Below, piece after piece: positions 58,093 through 64,000 of a stretch of 64,000 bases of DNA. The translations under genes were made by a program, and so were the position numbers. The stretch spans positions 372,001 through 436,000 of the forward strand of contig OZ025787.1 of assembly GCA_964019425.1 (NCBI GenBank), written 5' to 3'. A model generated the notes under the pieces. That model made no database searches. It saw only the letters and a program-made list of their open reading frames with translations, and was not told the DNA's origin. The stretch's first letter is position 1; each line of letters opens with the position of its first letter. The stretch is from Flectonema sp. DT1601 (Eukaryota; Euglenozoa; Diplonemea; Diplonemida; Diplonemidae).

Positions 58093-58726
58093 CTTTTTAT
58101 TATTTTAAAGAAAAAACAATCAGTTTAGCGTCTTGACCAGGACGGAAAATAGAAAGCGATCGACATAGTCGATCGATAAAAAAACAATGATAACATTGTT
58201 TATTCTTTTTTTTTTTTTTTTTTAAATTCTTATTATTTATTTTTTAAAGAAAAAAAAAAACGGAAAATAAAAATTAGTCGACAAAGTCGAACGATAAAAA
58301 AAAAAACAATGATAACATTGTTTATTCTTTTTTTTTTGTTTTTTTTTTTATATTCTTTTTTATTAATTTTGAAAAAAAACAATCAGTTTAGCGTCTTGAC
58401 CAGGACGGAAAATAGAAAGTAATCGACATAGTCGATCGATAAAAAAAAAAACAATGATAACATTGTTTATTCTTTTTTTTTTAAATTCTTTTTATTTATT
58501 TTTTAAAGAAAAAAAAACGGAAAATAGAAATTAGTCGACAAAGTCGAACGATAAAAAAACAATGATAACATTGTTTATTCTTTTTCTTTTATTTTTTTTT
58601 ATATTTTTTTTTTAATTAATTTTGAAAAAAAAACAATCAGTTTAGCGTCTTGACCAGGACGGAAAATAGAAAGTGATCGACATAGTCGATCGATAAGAAA
58701 ACAATGATAACATTGTTTATTCTTTT
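58093..58726 (+). repeat. Sat258 tract
   Basis: Alternating a and b half-units in plus orientation, continuing the tract broken at 45221. Confidence 0.9.
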
Positions 58727-58735
58727 TTTTTATTT

Positions 58736-59775
58736 GGGAAAACCTCTAATCCAGACACAAAAGTTTCCGAAACCGCCAACTCTATACAAAAAAAGTGCCT
58801 TGTGGCCTGTGGTTAAAAAATCCGCCACCCGGAATCGAACTTGCCGAATTTAAGGCAGACTTTTTTTTTTCCCTGAAAATGCGTTGAGTAATTTTAAATC
58901 TCCTCACAATTTTTTCTAAACAAACATGCCTGCTTCTGATGGGAGACACTTTTGGGACGCGTGACAAGTTCACAAAGAGTTTTTCTCAGATTATTTTGGG
59001 CGTTCTTGCACCACGTCCGCCTGCCAATGTTTAGCTTGTACTGTCAACATCATTGCCTCAAACCACCAGCACATCGTTTAAGGTGGTCTCTATGGAGGTG
59101 GGTGTTACAGTGGCACCAACTGCCCTTACATTGGCAACAGCTGTACAAGCACCCACTGAAGGGATGTAAGCACCTTGTTGACAAAGGCCCAAACGAAGAT
59201 GCATCAATCATTGTATGCAAAAATGACTTCCAGGGATGAAGCCGACGGAAGACACAGAGGGGAGACACTCTGGAACGTTGGTCAGACGCTTAATTGGCCC
59301 AAAGACGTACCCTGACCGAACGAATGTGGTGTGTGATTCAAAGGAGGGCTTGTTGTTTATGATCGGAAAATCAATCTTCGTGTGCCAAAGAGCCATCGGG
59401 GCGCAGGATTGTAACTCCACCGCCTTTGCCAGGATAACCTTCGCCACAGCAACAGTCCGTACCTGACGGCACAAAACCTCGTATTCAAGTTATCAACAAG
59501 TTCCTCAAGTTATCAAGTACAGTTAGTCAGTACAGTTAGTCACTCAACATTGTGTTGACATTTTGAGGCAAACAAAAAAAAGGTTTGCAGCCGGGTTCGA
59601 ACCCGCGAGTTGCACCTCAGAAGACCGCGGTAACACCCACTGGGCCACCGTGTCAGCAACAAAAAATAAACTTTATAATTCTTTCATTGGGGGATTGTTT
59701 CTCCCGTGACAAATTTTTTTTTTGTATAGAGTTGGCGGTTTCGGAAACTTTTGTGTTCGGATTAGGGGTTTTCCC
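58736..59775. mobile_element. 1040 bp inverted-repeat DNA transposon, non-autonomous
   Basis: Ends GGGAAAACCTCTAATCC and, inverted, GGGAAAACCCCTAATCC; the inverted repeats run about 57 bp through ACAAAAGTTTCCGAAACCGC with few mismatches. The 9 bp TTTTTATTT flanks both sides (58727-58735, 59776-59784) in Sat258. The interior has no transposase signature; the longest sensible frame is 59236-59466 (76 codons, DRTNVVCDSKEGLLFMIGKS), which I do not recognise. The 9 bp duplication fits a MULE-type derivative. Confidence 0.8.
59583..59660 (-). ncRNA. tRNA-like sequence inside the 1040 bp element
   Basis: On the minus strand, GTGGCCCAGTGGGTGTTA (A-box-like) and GCGGGTTCGAACCCGGC (B box; T arm with one mismatch) are spaced as in tRNAs. 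The acceptor stem does not close. A weaker B-box-like CAAGTTCGATTCCGGG lies near the other end (58815-58845, minus). Confidence 0.4.
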
Positions 59776-59784
59776 TTTTTATTT

Positions 59785-60978
59785 TAAATTCTTTTTATTA
59801 ATTTTTAAAGAAAAAAAACGGAAAATAGAAATTAGTCGACAAAGTCGAACGATAAAAAAAAACAATGATAACATTGTTTATTCTTTTTTTTGTATTTTTT
59901 TTATATTCTTTTTTATTAATTTTTAAAAAAAAAACAATCAGTTTAGCGTCTTGACCAGGACGGAAAATAGAAAGTGATCGACATAGTCGATCGATAAAAA
60001 AAAAACAATGATAATATTGTTTATTCTTTTTTTTTTTTTTTTTATTTTAAATTCTTTTTATTTATTTTTTAAAGAAAAAAATAGAAAATAGAAAATAGTC
60101 AACAAAGTCGAACGATTAAAAAAAACAATGATAACATTGTTTATTCTATTTTTTTATTTTTTTTTTTTTCTATTCTTTTTTATTAATTTTGAAAAAAAAA
60201 AACAATCAGTTTAGCGTCTTGACCAGGACGGAAAATAGAAAGTGATCGACATAGTCGATCGATAAAAAAAAACAATGATAACATTGTTTATTCTTTTTTT
60301 TTATTTTAAATTCTTTTTATTAATTTTTAAAGAAAAAAAACGGAAAATAGAAATTAGTCGACAAAGTCGAACGATAAAAAAAAACAATGAGAATTCGATA
60401 GAGTGGGAAGTAACGGACTGGGAGCTTTTGGCTCCTGCCCTATTCCCGATGTAAACTTTCTTTTTATTTTTTTTTTTTTTTTTTTAACAGGCCCAGAGGG
60501 CGACAATGACTGTTGCTGACCAAGGAATAATATTGATAACATTGTTTATTCTTTTTTTTGTATTTTTTTTATATTCTTTTTTATTAATTTTTAAAAAAAA
60601 AACAATCAGTTTAGCGTCTTGACCAGGACGGAAAATAGAAAGTGATCGACATAGTCGATCGATAAAAAAAAACAATGATAATATTGTTTATTCTTTTTTT
60701 TTTTTTTTTTTTTTTAAATTCTTTTTATTTATTTTTTAAAGAAAAAAATGGAAAATAGAAAATAGTCAACAAAGTCGAACGATAAAAAAAAACAATGATA
60801 ACATTGTTTATTCTATTTTTTTATTTTTTTTTTTTTTTCTATTCTTTTTTATAAATTTTGAAAAAAAAACAATCAGTTTAGCGTCTTGACCAGGACGGAA
60901 AATAGAAAGTAATCGACATAGTCGATCGATAAAAAAAAACAATGATAACATTGTTTATTCTTTTTTATTTTTTTTAAA
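59785..60978 (+). repeat. Sat258 tract with an R3 insertion
   Basis: Alternating half-units. At 60391-60535 an R3 copy (GAATTCGATAGAGTGGGAAG to GGAATAATAT) splits the AACAATGATAACATTGTT palindrome, with TGA on both sides. Confidence 0.9.
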
Positions 60979-60987
60979 TTCTTTTTA
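60979..60987. repeat. target-site duplication of MULE relative, left
   Basis: TTCTTTTTA, repeated at 62664-62672. Confidence 0.85.
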
Positions 60988-62663
60988 GAGATTTTCGCTA
61001 TTGGGGGGTCCAATAATTCCATTTTCGCTATTCAGTAAAAGAATTTTTTTTTTTTTCGCTGTTCACTGAATATGATAATTTTTTTTCGCTATTCACTGAA
61101 AGTGATAATTTTTTTTCTCCATTCAGTAACAAAAAAAAAAAAATTTTCGCTGTTCATGAAAAAAAAAAAAAAAAAAAATTCAAAAAAAAAAAAAAAAAAT
61201 TGGCACTTTTTTTGCCCACCAAAATATCCTTGAACATTTTCATACAAATCTGTGAATAAATGGAAAAAAATAAGGAGGCGTTAAAGCTCTCCGCCAGGTT
61301 GGAACGACTTTTTCATCGCTGTGTCGAGGCCTTTCTGCTGGTCTGACATCAGTGCATACCCGTCGAAAAAATCTTCACCAAGCGATTTTCCCCACTACGT
61401 GGCTTGTCTTAAACCCCCTTCCCGAAGAACAAGAAGCGAGGGTTACCCTCGCGCGAAGTGCATCAAAGGATTGAAAGGTTCCCTCAATACTAGGTCTTGT
61501 GTCAGCCAAAGCTGAGGCAGGCTGAGTTTCAGTGGCAGCAGGTTGAGTTTCAACTATGTTTCCGGGCATCTTAGAGATTGAGAATAAGAGTTCGTAGTAA
61601 AAGAGTAAAAGCCTAGAGAGACAGAAAAACGTTTATGATTAGGAACTTGTACGTTTTACCGAACGAAGCATCGTAGCCGACCAGTTTCCTTCGAGAATCC
61701 GCAGATGGTGCAGGGCTAAACCGAGATGAGGAAGATAACACCCGCACACGGATGTTGAGATAACGTTTGTATGATGTTCATCTGGCTTGACGAGATTAGC
61801 AAAGACAAGTACTCACGGAAAGGTTGGGTTGTTCGTCAGGTCCTGATAGTGTGCTCAGCCTCTGAAAAATTTACTGAGTGCATGCAAAGAACGGTATGTG
61901 TGCAGGGCTGGGTCACCTTACAGAGAACTGTTGTCCTCTTACACGTCATTCCAACCGAATTTCAAAGTCAAGACACCTGCGAGTTACAGACAGCCTGGTC
62001 GCAAGCGACACTCCTGTTTCTGACCGGGTTATCAGGGTATCTAACTCATGCAAGCATGAGAGCTTTTTTAAGGCTACTTGAATTATCAAGAGCGCAGTAC
62101 TGCCCGAAGGGTTCCCGCGTGTCAAGATGCATTTGCATGTACTGAGCAGAAGTTCCAGAAAGATTACTTTTATCATTTCCCAAGTCATCACATCTTTGAC
62201 CGTTTGTGTTATTGGCTTTCAATCAATCCATTATCATAAATTCACAGATGAGTGTGCTGAATAGAAAGTAAAACGGCACAAAGCTTTTGTCCAAGTGACA
62301 AAAAAAATTGTTCAAGGTACCAGCATGTTCCCAGGAAAGAAGAAAAAGAAAAAAAAAAAAAAAAAAAAAAGGAAAAAAAAAAAGGGGGAAAAAAAAATTT
62401 TTTTTGGCAGTGGAAAAAGTTGTAACTTGTAGTGAACAGCGAAAAAAAATTTGCAACTTGTAGTGAATAGCGAAAAAAAAATTTCAACTTCTAGCGAATA
62501 GCGAAAAAAAATTTGTAACTTGTAGTGAACAGCGAAAAAAAAAATTTTCTTTTACTGAACGGCGAAAAAAAATTATCACTTCTAGTGAACAGCGAAAAAA
62601 AAGTTACTGCTTTTAGTGAATAGCGAAAATGACATTATCAGGCACCCCAATAGCGAAAATCTC
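60988..62663 (-). mobile_element. non-autonomous MULE relative
   Basis: Ends GAGATTTTCGCTATTGGGG and, inverted, the same; both sides carry tandem TTTTTTTCGCTATTCACT-type units. The flanking duplication is TTCTTTTTA. The interior holds the 5' part of a MULE (61640-62230 matches 30920-31400 inverted) and only the first 64 codons of a transposase (61569 back to 61375: MPGNIVETQPAATETQPASA, then ALRARVTLASCSSGRGF). The catalytic core is deleted. A different subfamily from the complete element, judging by its end units. Confidence 0.85.
61375..61569 (-). pseudogene. MULE transposase N-terminal remnant
   Basis: MPGN start, then a Pro/Thr/Ala-rich stretch and ARVTLASCSSGRGFKTS, aligning with LASVTLACCSTGRRFSRQK of the complete transposase. 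It stops before the zinc site. It supports the MPGN start chosen for the complete gene. Confidence 0.75.
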
Positions 62664-62672
62664 TTCTTTTTA
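62664..62672. repeat. target-site duplication of MULE relative, right
   Basis: TTCTTTTTA, a perfect match to 60979-60987. Confidence 0.85.
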
Positions 62673-63070
62673 TTTATTTTTTAAAAAGAAAAAAAACGGA
62701 AAATAGAAATTAGTCAACAAAGTCGAACGATAAAAAAAAAAAACAATGATAACATTGTTTATTCTTTTTTTTTTTTTTTTTATATTCTTTTTGAATTTCG
62801 ATAAAGTGGGAAGTAACGGACTGGGAGCTTTTGGCTCCTGCCCTATTCCCGATGTAAACTTTCTTTTTATTTTTATTTTTTTTAACAGGCCCAAAGGGCG
62901 ACAATGATGGTTGCTGACCAAGGAATAATATTCAAATGAATTTTCGTTTCAAAGAAACGAACAGAATTAAGAGAGAGGCAGAGAAAAAAAAAAAATAAAA
63001 AGAAAGAAAAGAAAAGAAAAAAAAAAATGAAGAGGAAATAATCAAACATGAAAAAAAAAAAAAATATATA
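62673..63070 (+). repeat. Sat258 end, R3 and R6
   Basis: One Sat258 half-unit to about 62792, R3 (GAATTTCGATAAAGTGGGAA to the TTCGTTTC hairpin), and the A-rich R6, interrupted at a TA tract. Confidence 0.85.
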
Positions 63071-63072
63071 TA

Positions 63073-63851
63073 TCAGTCATTCTTTTTTTTTGCGAACAAA
63101 AAACACCATTTTCTCACCGCCTGAGCAAGGTTACACGATATGTTACTTTTGCTCGATTTTTTATTTTTTGGAATCGGGGAGGGTGCGATCTGTAAAATTA
63201 GGCATAGGGATATACTTTTAAACATGGTAAGTGTTGCTAAAAAGAGATAAACGTCTCTTTGCAAAATTTCCTTGGTACTACTCAATGATAAATATTAATC
63301 CCAGACCTGGAATGGAAAGATCGAGAAAATCTGAGTAAAAAACACCCCTAATTTTTTTTTTTTTACTATTTTTTTTCCCTTCTCCCGCACTCAAGAGATA
63401 TGCACCTTTTTACTAACAAATCAACCCTAGTGGCAATTATGTAAGGAAAATGTTGCATCTGTGGTGGTGATAATGATCATTAAGTATCAAAGTAGGTCCA
63501 AAAAGACAGGTAGTAACAATCTGCCTCACCGGCACATGCTTAGTACTCTTTAATATATTTTTGCTCGATTATTTTTTCTCTGGATCCCGCTGGACCAGCA
63601 GTGTAAAATTAGACCCTTCGATTAATTTTTAGTTTTGGTACTTGTCCACGGCTGAGCTGATTTAGTAAACCACAAAATCTCTTTTCTCAATTCGGGTGAC
63701 AAGTATGTGATGCCAAACTCCCGATTTCGGACGGAAATGAACCCAACGATGCAGCGCATTAAAATGCCGCTTCGATCGAAAAATTTACAATTTTTTTTTG
63801 AAAATCTTTTTCAATGTCCAAAATTTGTTCGCAAAAAAAAGGAATGACTGA
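63073..63851. mobile_element. Tc1/mariner-like non-autonomous element, copy 1
   Basis: Inverted ends TCAGTCATTC(C/T)TTTTTTT then GCGAACAAA, about 27 bp, flanked by TA. 779 bp, with no transposase frame. TA flanks and a CAGT start fit Tc1/mariner derivatives. Inserted in the TA tract of R6. Confidence 0.75.
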
Positions 63852-63859
63852 TATATATA

Positions 63860-64000
63860 TCAGTCATTCCTTTTTTTTGCGAACAAAAAACACCTTTTTC
63901 TCACCGCCTGAGCAAGGTTACACGATATGTTACTTTTGCTCGATTTTTTATTTTTTGGAATCGGGGAGGGTGCGATCTGTAAAATTAGGCATAGGGATAT
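63860..64000. mobile_element. Tc1/mariner-like non-autonomous element, copy 2 (cut by window edge)
   Basis: Starts TCAGTCATTCC eight bases of TA repeat after copy 1 and matches its first 140 bp in the same direction (offset 787). Confidence 0.8.

Overview
The window is nuclear DNA of a unicellular eukaryote. The evidence is a mitochondrial-type chaperonin 60, two copies of cytosolic ribosomal protein L5, a eukaryotic ammonium transporter, a piece of eukaryotic 28S rRNA, short GT-AG introns, and long satellite and transposon tracts. The protein sequences look most like those of photosynthetic stramenopiles (diatom or bolidophyte type), but that placement is an impression and not a search result.

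Layout. (1) 1-13752: a tandem region of two long units (5.65 kb and 4.2 kb) plus partial ones. Each pairs a minus-strand gene for a small secreted protein with a satellite of about 369/388 bp monomers. Seven gene copies are visible, from apparently complete to deleted and fused. (2) 14141-22898: an ordinary gene island, all on the minus strand: RPL5, RPL5 (a near-perfect second copy), HSP60, an ammonium transporter and a secreted SET-like protein. (3) 22899-27300: gene and element debris, including a possible virus capsid-like fossil between direct repeats, a retroelement-like scrap, an inverted pair of coiled-coil reading frames and a long perfect hairpin. (4) 27300-64000: repeats built from a small set of modules. 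These are Rep1356 (1.36 kb), Sat258 (AT-rich, hairpin-bearing), R418, R225, a short element called R3 here, and an AT-rich spacer called R6 here. A 1.19 kb minus-strand fragment of 28S rRNA is wedged between Rep1356 and Sat258.

Mobile elements with exact ends and target duplications: a complete Mutator-like element (MULE, 30514-34059) whose three-exon transposase gene reads through as 664 residues; a transposase-less MULE relative (60988-62663); a 1040 bp inverted-repeat element (58736-59775); a Tc1/mariner-like non-autonomous element repeated head to tail (63073 to the window end); and a 12.9 kb block (45222-58092) with matching 24 bp inverted ends and a 6 bp duplication that interrupts a Sat258 unit. 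A BED-finger transposase scrap lies at 43856-44610. The empty counterpart of the MULE target survives at 47342-47350.

The housekeeping genes show no operon-like logic. The notable features are the RPL5 pair, identical except for one silent base and only between start and stop codon; the tandem secreted-protein family; and the nested repeat architecture.
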